A DNA stretch of 64,000 nucleotides from Phycisphaerales bacterium (GTDB taxonomy: Bacteria; Planctomycetota; Phycisphaerae; Phycisphaerales; UBA1924): NCBI GenBank assembly GCA_040221175.1, contig JAVJVK010000019.1, positions 1 through 64,000 on the forward strand, read 5' to 3'. How positions within the stretch are numbered: position 1 is the first letter of the stretch; each line of letters opens with the position of its first letter. Shown piece by piece: positions 1-8,393 of this stretch. A model generated the notes under the pieces. The model saw only the letters and a list, made by a program, of their open reading frames with translations. It had not been told where the DNA came from and searched no databases. A program made the position numbers and the translations under genes.

Positions 1-388
1 GGGGGCCGCCTCGCCTCCGCATGCGCTTTCGCTCGAAGACTCGCTCGGCGGATGCTGCGGCGCGGGGGGCAGGGTGAGCGTGGGCGTGCACGGTGGCGCC
101 GGAGCATCCGCGCAGCGAGTCCGCGAGCGGAGCGCATGCGCAGGCGAGGCCCGCCAGGGCCCGGCCAAAGGCCGCAAGCGAGCGAAGCGAGCGCCTCAAG
201 AACACTACCTTTGGTCGAGCCGAAGCGCAGCGGACCGTCTTGTCTGGTGGGGGGCGGGCCGCTCCGCGCAGGCGTCACCCGTCGGCGCACCGTCGAAGCC
301 AGTGCGCACACTCCACCGTGCCCCGCGACGCGCAACGCCCCCCGCGCCGGGCGCAGCCCGCGCCCGGCCCCGCCGGCGAGGCGACCAG
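1..388. other. intergenic, no supported gene
   Basis: Several frames stay open here only because the GC content is very high. None has a ribosome-binding site or a recognisable domain, so I call no gene. The stretch lies downstream of the minus-strand FG-GAP gene and contains the long inverted repeat listed separately. The rest is GC-rich sequence with short reiterated words such as GCGAGCG. A gene that begins left of the window cannot be excluded. Confidence 0.5.
8..150. repeat. long imperfect inverted repeat, ~48-bp arms
   Basis: The left arm (8-56) and the right arm (103-150) are reverse complements over almost their whole length. Both contain GCCTCGCCT, CGCATGCGC, GACTCGCT and GCGGATGCT in the same order once one arm is inverted. 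I count about 42 matched positions of 49, with a few mismatches and one single-base gap. The 46-bp spacer is G-rich. Transcribed in either direction this would fold into a very long stem. It is not a simple terminator because no T tract follows. It could be a structured RNA, the end of a mobile element or a 3'-end processing hairpin. Confidence 0.7.
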
Positions 389-2194
389 CTAATCACACCC
401 CGCGTCGAACGCATTCTGGAAGGCGAGGAAGTCGAAGATGGTCAGCGCGCCGTCGCCATCGAAGTCGGCCCGCGGGCTGCCGGCGTCGAACAGATTCTGG
501 AAGGCCAGGAAGTCGAACAGGGTCAAGGCCCCATCGCCGTCGAGGTCGGCGCCGCAGACGCCGCGACCGAAGACGATGAACGCGCGGCCGGCGGAGGCCT
601 GGCCAGGAAGGTCTGCGCCGACGGCACCCACGAGCATGTCGGGCACGCCGTCCCCGTTCACGTCGCCGCCACCGCCGACGGCGAATCCGGTCCGATCCCC
701 ATCATTGATTCCGATCAGCAGCACGCCGTCGCCAGTGCCCGGACGCAGCACCGCCGGGAAGCCCGTGGTCCGGCCAAAGATGACGTGGGCTACTCCCGGC
801 CCACCGCCGCTATCGCGGCTGACCATGAGGTCGTCAATCCCGTCGTTGTTGATGTCGCCGGCGGCGGCAACGGATCGGGCCGCGCGGTCGTACGAGCCGA
901 ATCGCAGCACCAGCCCATCGCCGCCGTCAAGCGTCTTGAGATCGTACTCGGGCGGAAATGCGCCGCGAGGTCTTCCGAAGACGACGTGGGCCTCGCCGTC
1001 GTCGACCGAGGGGAAGGGACTGCCGTATGGATCATTCGAGGTGCCCGGCGAGCCGACAACGAAGTCGGCGAACCCGTCGCCGTTGATGTCGCCCGCGCCC
1101 GCCAGAGCGCTGCCGAGCCTCGCGTCGAATGCGCCCGTGCTCATCCGGATAGTGCCCGAGGCGAGACCGGGCACGAGGATCTCGGGGTTCGAGAACGGAT
1201 CCGACGCGGCGTCACGCCCCAGCAGCACGAACGCCCGCCCCGACTTGAACGTGGAGCAACTGTAAGTCGTGTAGCAGTACTCGCGACCGAGCGAACTCGG
1301 CGAGCCGAGGAGCAGGTCGTCAAGGCCGTCGCCGTTGATATCACTCGCGATGGCCACGGTGAGGCCCGGATTATCGTCCGGGGCGCTCGCCCGGAATCCA
1401 AGCGGCGGCGCCAGGGTGCGCAGGTCGATGGTGCCCCCCGGCACGGGGCCGTACACGATGCACGCGGCATTGCGGTTGGTGCCGACGACGATGTCGTCCA
1501 GCCCATCGCCGTTGATGTCGCCACCGCCGCTCACCGATCGTCCCGCGAACGAATCCGCGAACGGGCCGTCCCTCCAGCCAATCAGGCGCGTGCCCTCGTT
1601 CGAGCGGAGCCCCGCCAGGGACAGGACCGCAGGCCACGGCTCGCTCGCCGGTCGGCCGAAGATGAGAAACGCGGCTCCGTTCTGGTTCTGGATGTAGGGG
1701 CCGCCGATCAGGATATCGTCGATGCCATCGCCGTTTGCGTCGCCCGCCCCAGCAACGCTCCAACCGGCTCTCGCCCCGCCTTCGGGCCCATCGATCCGGA
1801 AGCCGACCCGGCCGTCGAGCATGGAAGGGTTCAGCAACGCCTGCCAAGGCTCGCGACGTCCGAACACAACGTAGATAGAGCCCGCATCGTCGCCCGGGCC
1901 GAAGTCGGCCCACGGCGCGGCGATGAGCAGGTCGGCAAGACCATCGCCGTTGATGTCACCGACAATGGCCACCGCCTGTCCGGTGGAGTCCAGCCGCGAT
2001 ACGCCATCGAAGACCACGCCCAGCGAGCCATCGCCGCCTTCACTGGGCAGCAGCGTCTCCAACTCGAACCTCGACCCGAACGGCTCGGCCAGCGGGTCGC
2101 TTTGCCCCAGCACGGGGTGCGTGGCGCCAACGCCGACGGCCAGTCCGCACGCGGCCAGGATGCGTGCCTGGGGTGGAATCGCTCCACGGATCAT
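389..2194 (-). CDS. secreted FG-GAP repeat protein with GC-type dockerin tail
   Basis: A 601-residue exported protein of unknown target. The start at 2194 is chosen because GGAGG lies about 8 nt upstream; an in-frame start at 2251 has no such support. The N-terminus looks like a signal peptide (basic start, hydrophobic core, cut near VLG-Q about residue 31). The body has about seven FG-GAP/integrin-type repeats with the calcium-binding signature GDxNGDGxxDxLxG, expected to form a beta-propeller. The C-terminus has two dockerin-like segments, DLDGDGALTLFDFLAFQN and DFDGDGALTIFDFLAFQN, and ends FDAGCD. This tail recurs in two other proteins in the window and is known from Phycisphaerae as a GC-type dockerin. 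A role in cell-surface anchoring is inference. Confidence 0.85.
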   Translation of the reverse strand: MIRGAIPPQARILAACGLAVGVGATHPVLGQSDPLAEPFGSRFELETLLPSEGGDGSLGVVFDGVSRLDSTGQAVAIVGDINGDGLADLLIAAPWADFGPGDDAGSIYVVFGRREPWQALLNPSMLDGRVGFRIDGPEGGARAGWSVAGAGDANGDGIDDILIGGPYIQNQNGAAFLIFGRPASEPWPAVLSLAGLRSNEGTRLIGWRDGPFADSFAGRSVSGGGDINGDGLDDIVVGTNRNAACIVYGPVPGGTIDLRTLAPPLGFRASAPDDNPGLTVAIASDINGDGLDDLLLGSPSSLGREYCYTTYSCSTFKSGRAFVLLGRDAASDPFSNPEILVPGLASGTIRMSTGAFDARLGSALAGAGDINGDGFADFVVGSPGTSNDPYGSPFPSVDDGEAHVVFGRPRGAFPPEYDLKTLDGGDGLVLRFGSYDRAARSVAAAGDINNDGIDDLMVSRDSGGGPGVAHVIFGRTTGFPAVLRPGTGDGVLLIGINDGDRTGFAVGGGGDVNGDGVPDMLVGAVGADLPGQASAGRAFIVFGRGVCGADLDGDGALTLFDFLAFQNLFDAGSPRADFDGDGALTIFDFLAFQNAFDAGCD

Positions 2195-2222
2195 GGCTGG
2201 TTCCTCCTTCGGGGCTCTGGAG

Positions 2223-2251
2223 ACCTTACCCAAAACCGCGTTGTATTGCAA
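2223..2251 (-). promoter_or_regulatory. possible sigma70-type promoter for the FG-GAP gene
   Basis: On the minus strand TTGCAA (2251-2246) is separated by 17 nt from TAAGGT (2228-2223), about 30 nt upstream of the start codon. Spacing is ideal but the hexamers are imperfect, and the region is one of the few AT-richer patches upstream of this gene. This is a visual match only. Confidence 0.3.
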
Positions 2252-2298
2252 GAGTTTCTGGGAACGGATGCACGGCGAGCCTCGTGTTCATCGCGAGA

Positions 2299-2320
2299 AG
2301 CCCGGACTTGCGCCCGGGCT
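2299..2320. terminator. possible stem-loop terminator downstream of nuoD
   Basis: A 7-bp stem AGCCCGG/CCGGGCT with an 8-nt loop lies about 30 nt past the nuoD stop on the minus strand. No U tract follows, so intrinsic termination is uncertain. It may only stabilise the 3' end of the transcript. Confidence 0.3.
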
Positions 2321-2351
2321 CTTTGCAATTCTCATCCGGATGCAGTTTGGC

Positions 2352-3641
2352 CTACCGATCCAACTCCGCCGCCACCACGTTGATCGACCCCAGGATCCCC
2401 ACGATGTCCGCCAGCATGTGCCCCTCGGTCATCAGGGCCATGATCTGGTAGTTCATGAAGGTGGGCGGGCGGGTGCGGACGCGCCAGGGGCGGGGGCCGC
2501 CGTCGCTGACGATGAAGTAGCCAAGCTCGCCGTTGGCGGTCTCTTGCGCGGCGTAGTGCTCGGCGACGGGGGGCTTCCACCCCCGGTTGCTCATGATGAG
2601 CTCGAAGTGTTGGATCAGGCCTTCGATCGAGCCGTAGACCTCGCTCTTGGGCGGCTTGACCATCTTCGAGTCGGTGAAGGCGTTGATCGAGCCGCCGGGG
2701 ATGTCGTCGATGAGCTGGTCGATGATCTTGACGCTTTGCTTGATCTCCTCGATGCGCACGAGGAAGCGGGTGTAGACGTCCCCCTGGTCGGCGACGGGCA
2801 CCTGGAAGCGGACCGGGTTGGCGCCCTGGCCGTCCCAGTTGTCGGCGTAGCAGAGGTAGGGGCTGTCCTTGCGCAGGTCGCGGGCGACGCCCGAGGCGCG
2901 GGCCATGGGGCCGCTGATCGACCAGCCGATGGCGTCTTCCTTGCTGAGGATGCCGATGCCGCGGGTGCGGTCCATGAAGATGCGGTTGCGCTCGACGAGG
3001 GTTTCCAGGTCCTTGATGGCAACCAGGCAGTCGTCGTGGCAGAAGGCCTTGACCATGCGCTGGAAGACCTCCTGGTCGGGCAGGTCCTGCATCGCCCCGC
3101 CCACGCGGGTCCAGTCGGGGTGGTACCGCTGGCCGCTGACGAAGTCCATGATGTCGTAGATCTTCTCGCGGGGGTTGAAGCTGTAGAGGAAGCCGGTGAT
3201 GGCGCCTAAGTCAAGGGCGGCGGCCCCGACGCACAAGAGGTGGTCCTGGATGCGGCCGAGTTCTGCGAGAATCGTGCGGATGACCTTGCAGCGCGGGGTG
3301 ATCTCGATGCCGAACATGCTCTCGACCGCGCCGTGCCAGGCGATGTCGTTGGAGACCGGCGACAGGTAGTTCATGCGGCTGACGATGGTGACGTACTGGT
3401 TGTAGTCGAGCGCCTCGCCCAGCTTCTCGAAGCCGCTGTGCAGGTAGCCGATGTGGGGCGTGCAGCGGGCGATGCGCTCGCCGTCGAGCTCGAGGACCAG
3501 GCGGAGCGTGGTGTGGGTGGCCGGGTGCTGGGGGCCGAAGTTGAGCGTCCAGCGGTCGCCGGTGTCGGGGCGGTCCTGGAGGTAGCCGGTCGACTCCACG
3601 TCGAGGTCGTAGCCCTGGTCCGGTCGCATGGTGTACGGCAT
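2352..3641 (-). CDS. nuoD: NADH-quinone oxidoreductase subunit D
   Basis: The 49-kDa-type subunit of respiratory complex I, on the peripheral arm at the quinone site. The 429-residue protein has the family's characteristic NFGPQHPATHTTLRLVLELDG near the N-terminus, HIGYLHSGFEK, the NDIAWHGAVE region, and a C-terminus ending INVVAAELDR like the usual GEVDR end. Length matches a full NuoD. The start at 3641 (MPYTMRPDQG) fits the family; the frame stays open much further upstream but that part is antisense to the neighbouring glycosyltransferase. There is no strong Shine-Dalgarno. No other nuo gene is adjacent: the next gene downstream encodes a secreted FG-GAP protein and the upstream gene is divergent, so the subunit is encoded away from any nuo operon. 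Confidence 0.95.
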   Translation of the reverse strand: MPYTMRPDQGYDLDVESTGYLQDRPDTGDRWTLNFGPQHPATHTTLRLVLELDGERIARCTPHIGYLHSGFEKLGEALDYNQYVTIVSRMNYLSPVSNDIAWHGAVESMFGIEITPRCKVIRTILAELGRIQDHLLCVGAAALDLGAITGFLYSFNPREKIYDIMDFVSGQRYHPDWTRVGGAMQDLPDQEVFQRMVKAFCHDDCLVAIKDLETLVERNRIFMDRTRGIGILSKEDAIGWSISGPMARASGVARDLRKDSPYLCYADNWDGQGANPVRFQVPVADQGDVYTRFLVRIEEIKQSVKIIDQLIDDIPGGSINAFTDSKMVKPPKSEVYGSIEGLIQHFELIMSNRGWKPPVAEHYAAQETANGELGYFIVSDGGPRPWRVRTRPPTFMNYQIMALMTEGHMLADIVGILGSINVVAAELDR

Positions 3642-3797
3642 GGGTGCTCCGCGGGGGTGCCTGGAGATTCGTCTGGCGAGGCCGATGATAGACGTCGCCG
3701 GTGGGGCTTTGGCGGGGGCCGGAGCTACGATGGGGTGTCCCGCGCCCGTCCTGCGTCCGTCCTGCCCACTTCCTGAACTCCAGCGAGCCACCGCCGC

Positions 3798-5969
3798 ATG
3801 CGCATCTGCCTTGTCAGCCGAGAAATCGCCCCCTTCTGGGGCGCCGGCATCGGGGTCTACGTCTCCCTGATGGCCCGCGCCTGGGCCCGGGCGGGCCACG
3901 AGGTCCACGTGCTCACCGAGGCCCACCAGGGGCTGCTCGAGGAAGGCCCCAAGACCCATCCGGGCGTCCGCTTCCACGCCGTGGACACCCAGGCCGGCCA
4001 GTGCGCCCTGGACGGCTACCGCTGCCCGCTGGAGCGGCACGCGATGGCCGTGCACGAGAAGCTCGGCGAGTTGCACGCCCGCGAGCGCTTCGACTACGTC
4101 GAGTTCCCCGACTTCGGCGGCGAGGGCTGGCTGGCCCTCAAAGCCCGGCGGACGCTGGGCGCCTACGACGGGGCGGTGATGGCCATCCGCCTGCACACGC
4201 CCCTGGCAGACTGCATCGAGCTGAATGCCGACGCCATGCTCGACCGCGAGACGGCCCTGATCCTGGCCATCGAGGCCCAGGCCATGCGCGACGCCGACGC
4301 GCTGATCTCCCCCTGCACCAGCCTGCTCGAGAAGGTCCGCGCCCGCTACGGCCCGGACGTCGCCGAGGACCGCACCTCCGGCTTCGTCGTGCCCTACGCC
4401 TTCGACATGGCAAGCGTGGAAGAGCTTGGCAAGGGCGTGGCCGAGCAATACGAGCGTCCGACGGTGCTCTTCTACGGCCGGGCCGAGCGTCGCAAGGGCG
4501 TGCACCTGCTCGTCCCCGCCGCCCAGCAATTGATGGACGAGGGGCTGGACTTCGACGTGCGGTTCATCGGCGGCGACACGCTGACCGGGCCGGCCTGCGG
4601 CTCGATGCGGCGGCACCTGGAGAAGCTGGCCAGCCGCGCGCACGCCGACCGCTTCCGCTTCGACCCGCCCCGCCCCCGCGCCGAGCTTGGCCCGGCCATC
4701 CGCGGCGCCACGGCCTGCTGCTTCCCCTCGCTGTGGGAGAACTATCCGAACGTGTGCCTGGAGGCCCTGGCGCTCGGCAAGCTGGTGGTGGGGAGCAACG
4801 CCGGCGGCATGAGCGAGCAGATCGAGGACGGCGTCAGCGGGCTGTTGTTCGAAAGCGGCAGCATCGAGAGCCTGAAGGACGCCCTCCGACGGGCCATTAC
4901 CGACGATGCGCTGCGGGAGAAGGTCAAGACGACCGCTCCAGAGCGCGTCGCGACCCTGTGCGACCCGGCCCGCATCGTCGAGCAGACCAGTTCGGCGATC
5001 GAGACCGCCCGTGAGCGGATGGCCAGGACGACCGAGTTTACCGAAGCAACGGCCGCCAGCAACGGCTCGACTACGCCCGATGCCTCGATCATCATCCCCT
5101 TCTACAACATGGCTCGCTGGCTGCCCCAGACCCTCGAGAGTGCCAGGGCCCAGACGCACGCCAACACCGAGATCATCGTGGTCGACGATGGTTCGACCGA
5201 CCCGGCCAGCATCGCGATGATCGACCAGCTCGAGCGCGACGCGTTGGTCCGCGTGGTCCGCAAGCGCAACGGCGGGCTGGGCGACGCCCGCAACGCCGGC
5301 ATTACCCAGGCGCGCGCCAAGTACGTCGTGCCGCTGGATGCCGACGACCTGCTCGACCCCACGTTCGTGGCCAAGACGCTGCACGCGGCGCGGCAGCCGA
5401 GCAAGTCATCGCGCCCGCTGGCGATGGTGACCTCGATGGTCGCGGCGTTCCCCGATCCGCCCGGCACGCACATGGACGCCCCGTGGGTCTGGCTGCCGCT
5501 GGGGCTGGAGCGTGACATGCTGCCCGCGGCCAACGTGTGCTCGTGCTGCGTGGCGCTCATCGACAAGGACGCCATCGCGGCCGTGGGGGGCTACGACGCG
5601 TGGCTGACCAGCTACGAGGACTGGGACTTCTACTGCGCCCTGGCAAGCAGGGGGTACCGCTGCGAGATCATCCCCGAGCGATTGATCTATTACCGCCAGC
5701 GGCAGGAATCGATGCGTCACGAGATCGGCGAGCCGAACCTGGTCCGCTTCCGGGCTCTCATTACCCAGCGACACCCCGATCTGGCCGAGCACCCGGACGT
5801 GGCCCTGCGGATCCTGGCCGGCGAGCTGCGCCAGCACGAGTCGGTCTACCTGCGCAATCCGAGGTATCAGGTCGCCGACCGGATCAACGAAGCGTTCAAG
5901 CGCACGCCGCTGCACCGCCCGCTGAAGAGTCTGGTGCTTCGCACGCTTGGTGTTGGTGCGATGGATTGA
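3798..5969 (+). CDS. bifunctional glycosyltransferase, GT4-like fused to GT2-like
   Basis: A 723-residue probable sugar transferase for surface polysaccharide or glycan synthesis. Residues 1 to about 410 form a GT-B fold of the GT4 type: it starts MRICLVSREIAPFWGAGIGVY, has FYGRAERRKGVHLL at the start of the second Rossmann domain, and a FPSLWENYPNVCLEAL stretch with the family's spaced glutamates. From about residue 430 a GT2 GT-A domain begins (SIIIPFYNMARWLPQTLESA, EIIVVDDGSTDP) with the metal-binding VPLDADD motif. Both halves look intact, so two successive transfers by one polypeptide are plausible. The gene is divergent from nuoD and is followed 69 bp later by purF. Donor and acceptor cannot be read from sequence. 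Confidence 0.85.
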   Translation: MRICLVSREIAPFWGAGIGVYVSLMARAWARAGHEVHVLTEAHQGLLEEGPKTHPGVRFHAVDTQAGQCALDGYRCPLERHAMAVHEKLGELHARERFDYVEFPDFGGEGWLALKARRTLGAYDGAVMAIRLHTPLADCIELNADAMLDRETALILAIEAQAMRDADALISPCTSLLEKVRARYGPDVAEDRTSGFVVPYAFDMASVEELGKGVAEQYERPTVLFYGRAERRKGVHLLVPAAQQLMDEGLDFDVRFIGGDTLTGPACGSMRRHLEKLASRAHADRFRFDPPRPRAELGPAIRGATACCFPSLWENYPNVCLEALALGKLVVGSNAGGMSEQIEDGVSGLLFESGSIESLKDALRRAITDDALREKVKTTAPERVATLCDPARIVEQTSSAIETARERMARTTEFTEATAASNGSTTPDASIIIPFYNMARWLPQTLESARAQTHANTEIIVVDDGSTDPASIAMIDQLERDALVRVVRKRNGGLGDARNAGITQARAKYVVPLDADDLLDPTFVAKTLHAARQPSKSSRPLAMVTSMVAAFPDPPGTHMDAPWVWLPLGLERDMLPAANVCSCCVALIDKDAIAAVGGYDAWLTSYEDWDFYCALASRGYRCEIIPERLIYYRQRQESMRHEIGEPNLVRFRALITQRHPDLAEHPDVALRILAGELRQHESVYLRNPRYQVADRINEAFKRTPLHRPLKSLVLRTLGVGAMD

Positions 5970-6038
5970 GCACCGCGTCGCGCTGCTAGACTTGGCCGAT
6001 CGCCCCACGCACGAGCTCCACCTCCCCCGGGACCGCGC

Positions 6039-7622
6039 ATGCCCCATACCGCCGCCGAAGCTCGCCGTCTGTCACTGCCCGTCCTGAATAATTCCGCTGC
6101 GGCGCGCCCCTCCCACGGGCTCGGGCACGACCCCGACGATTGGGAGAAGAAGGAGAAGTGCGCGGTCTTCGGCATCTGGGCCGGGGCCCACGGCAGCGTC
6201 CGGCCGGTCCACACCGCATACACGGCCCTGTACGCCCTCCAGCACCGGGGGCAGGAGTCCGCGGGCGTGGCCATCAGTGGCGATGCGGGCATCGCCGGCC
6301 ATACGGGCATGGGCCTGGTGCCCGAGGTCTTCGCCCCGCGCGTGCTCGCGACGCTGTCCGATGCCAACCCGCGTGCGGCCATCGGACACAACCGATACAG
6401 CACCACCGGGGCAAGCCTGGCCACCAATGCCCAGCCGCTGGTGCAGACGACTGCGCAGGGGCGCGTCGCGGTGGCGCACAACGGCAATCTCGTCAACGCG
6501 AGCGCCCTGCGGCATGCGTTCGGCGAAAACGGCCACATCTTCCATACTTCCAGCGATACCGAGGTCATCATCCACCTGCTGGCGGCGCCCCAGCAACAGC
6601 GCACGCCCGACCCGCTCGCGGCGACGCTCCGGCGGTTGCAGGGCGCGTATTCGCTCGTAATTCTGTTCGAGGACAGGATCGAGGCAGCCCGCGACCCCTG
6701 GGGCTGGCGGCCGCTCGTGCTGGGCGAGATGGAGGATGGTTCGCCGGTGGTGGCTAGCGAGACGGTGGCCCTGGACGTCATCGGCGCCACGTTCGTTCGC
6801 GAGGTACAGCCGGGCGAGATCGTCACTTTGGACGATGCCGGGGTCCACAGCCGCCGTTTTGCGCCCGAGGCGTCGCCCACGGCGCTGTGCGTCTTCGAAC
6901 ACGTGTACTTTGCCAGTCCTGCCAGCGACGTCTTCGGGCAGAACGTCCAGGCCTTCCGGGAGAACCTGGGCGCCGCCCTGTGGAAAGAAGACTCTGTCCT
7001 GCGCGACACGCCCGCCGACTACGTCATGCCGATGCCCGACTCGGGGCGCAGCGCGGCCAACGGATACGCCCGCGCCAGCGGGATTCCGTATCGCGAAGCC
7101 ATCGTGCCTAACCGCTACGTGGGCCGCACGTTCATCAAGCCGACCCAGCACGAACGAGAGATCGCCGTCCGGCTCAAGCTGAACGTCATCGCCGAGCTCG
7201 TACGAGGTAAGCGGGTGGTGGTCGTGGACGACTCGGTCGTCCGAGGAACAACCACGCGGCTGAAGATGCGGCAGATCTACGAGGCCGGCGCCGCCGAGGT
7301 GCACCTGCGCATCAGTTGCCCGCCCATCCGCCATCCGTGCTACTTCGGCGTCGACTTTGCCACGCGCGACCAGCTCATCGCCAACGGGCGCAGCGTCGAA
7401 GACATCCGCGAGTACCTTGGCGTCGACAGCCTTCATTTCCTCTCGCTCGAAGGCATGCTGGGCTGCGCGATGCATCAGCCCGAGCGATACTGCACGGCAT
7501 GCTGGAGCGGTGACTATCGCATCGACGTGGCGCACCCAACCACGGATCAGTTCGTCGAGCCGCAGCAGGAGAAGATGTTCGACATGGCTCCAGCCCCAGG
7601 AGCCAACGGCCGGGAGGCGTAA
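6039..7622 (+). CDS. purF: amidophosphoribosyltransferase
   Basis: First committed enzyme of purine synthesis, making phosphoribosylamine from PRPP and glutamine. The class II glutaminase domain follows a 40-residue leader and begins at Cys41 in KCAVFGIWAG, the expected catalytic nucleophile after propeptide removal; YALQHRGQESAGV and GHNRYST follow. The PRPP-binding loop VVVVDDSVVRGTT is intact. SCPPIRHPCYFG and the C-terminal CTACWSGDY resemble the [4Fe-4S]-ligand pattern of Bacillus-type PurF, so an oxygen-sensitive cluster is likely. The 527-residue length is slightly long because of the N-terminal leader; the exact start is uncertain but lies before Cys41. Confidence 0.95.
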   Translation: MPHTAAEARRLSLPVLNNSAAARPSHGLGHDPDDWEKKEKCAVFGIWAGAHGSVRPVHTAYTALYALQHRGQESAGVAISGDAGIAGHTGMGLVPEVFAPRVLATLSDANPRAAIGHNRYSTTGASLATNAQPLVQTTAQGRVAVAHNGNLVNASALRHAFGENGHIFHTSSDTEVIIHLLAAPQQQRTPDPLAATLRRLQGAYSLVILFEDRIEAARDPWGWRPLVLGEMEDGSPVVASETVALDVIGATFVREVQPGEIVTLDDAGVHSRRFAPEASPTALCVFEHVYFASPASDVFGQNVQAFRENLGAALWKEDSVLRDTPADYVMPMPDSGRSAANGYARASGIPYREAIVPNRYVGRTFIKPTQHEREIAVRLKLNVIAELVRGKRVVVVDDSVVRGTTTRLKMRQIYEAGAAEVHLRISCPPIRHPCYFGVDFATRDQLIANGRSVEDIREYLGVDSLHFLSLEGMLGCAMHQPERYCTACWSGDYRIDVAHPTTDQFVEPQQEKMFDMAPAPGANGREA

Positions 7623-7625
7623 CCC

Positions 7626-8393
7626 GTGCGAGATCGCGCCCATCGACCGGCCGTGCTCCTGCCCGTGCTGGTGTTCGGGCTGCTGGGCGCGCTGTGCGCA
7701 CTGGGCTCCGCGGTGGTTACCGTGCTCATCCCTGATGGCGGGCAGCACGCACCACGCACGAGCATGCGGCACGATCTCTCGGAGAGCCGAACGATCTACG
7801 TCTTCACCGTCCGGCGGCCGGGGTACATGCTCATGTCCGTCAGCGGCCCGATGCCAACGCACGTCGCGGACGAGCTCGATCGGATCCGAAGCCAGGCGAT
7901 ACCCATCGGCGATGGTGATCCGCGGCCGGGCTGGCTGCAAGGTGGCGAGCCGCTCCAGCCCCAGACGTCCCGCGGCATCGCGGCGGGATGGCCCTTCCTC
8001 TGCGTGTGGGGTCGGACGGATCGCAACGTCAACGGCCGACCGCAAACCGTGCATTCCGGGCTGGCCCATGTCAACGTGCGGGGCGTACAGCGCGCGTTCC
8101 CATGGCGCCCGTGGTGGCTCGGGTTTGCGGGCAACGTCGCGTTCTACGGCGGGGCGATGCTCGTGCTCTGGTACATTCCGGTCCTAAGCATCCGACGCAT
8201 CCGGCGCGCGAAGGGGCGGTGTCCGAACTGTGCCTATCCGAACTTGGTAGGCGCTGATCGGTGCTCTGAGTGCGGCTACGAATTCGAGCCGGCCGTGGCG
8301 GGCTCCAGCGACACTTCCGCAGCTTCGTCGGCGTCGTCGGCCCAGACCACTTCGACCTTCACGTCAAAGAGCTCCAGCAGAGAAGACAAGTGA
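7626..8393 (+). CDS. membrane protein with C-terminal zinc ribbon, unknown
   Basis: A 255-residue protein starting at a GTG three bases after the purF stop, so probably cotranscribed. It has an N-terminal hydrophobic helix (LPVLVFGLLGALCALGSAVV), an extracytoplasmic region, a second helix near residues 165-185, and a zinc ribbon CPNCAYPN...CSECGYEFEP near the C-terminus. The overall plan (membrane helix plus CxxC pair) is shared with the zinc-ribbon proteins at 28.9-32.0 kb. The last 118 bp, coding a Ser/Thr/Ala-rich tail, are antisense to the 3' end of the next gene. Function unknown. Confidence 0.65.
   Translation: MRDRAHRPAVLLPVLVFGLLGALCALGSAVVTVLIPDGGQHAPRTSMRHDLSESRTIYVFTVRRPGYMLMSVSGPMPTHVADELDRIRSQAIPIGDGDPRPGWLQGGEPLQPQTSRGIAAGWPFLCVWGRTDRNVNGRPQTVHSGLAHVNVRGVQRAFPWRPWWLGFAGNVAFYGGAMLVLWYIPVLSIRRIRRAKGRCPNCAYPNLVGADRCSECGYEFEPAVAGSSDTSAASSASSAQTTSTFTSKSSSREDK

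Noticed and set aside
74-2383. 769-codon plus-strand open frame across the left region
   Set aside because: It is antisense to the FG-GAP/dockerin gene, lacks any domain and ribosome-binding site, and is open because of high GC content.
3642-5384. N-terminal extension of the nuoD frame to 1010 codons
   Set aside because: The extension is antisense to the glycosyltransferase and has no family similarity; NuoD begins naturally at 3641.
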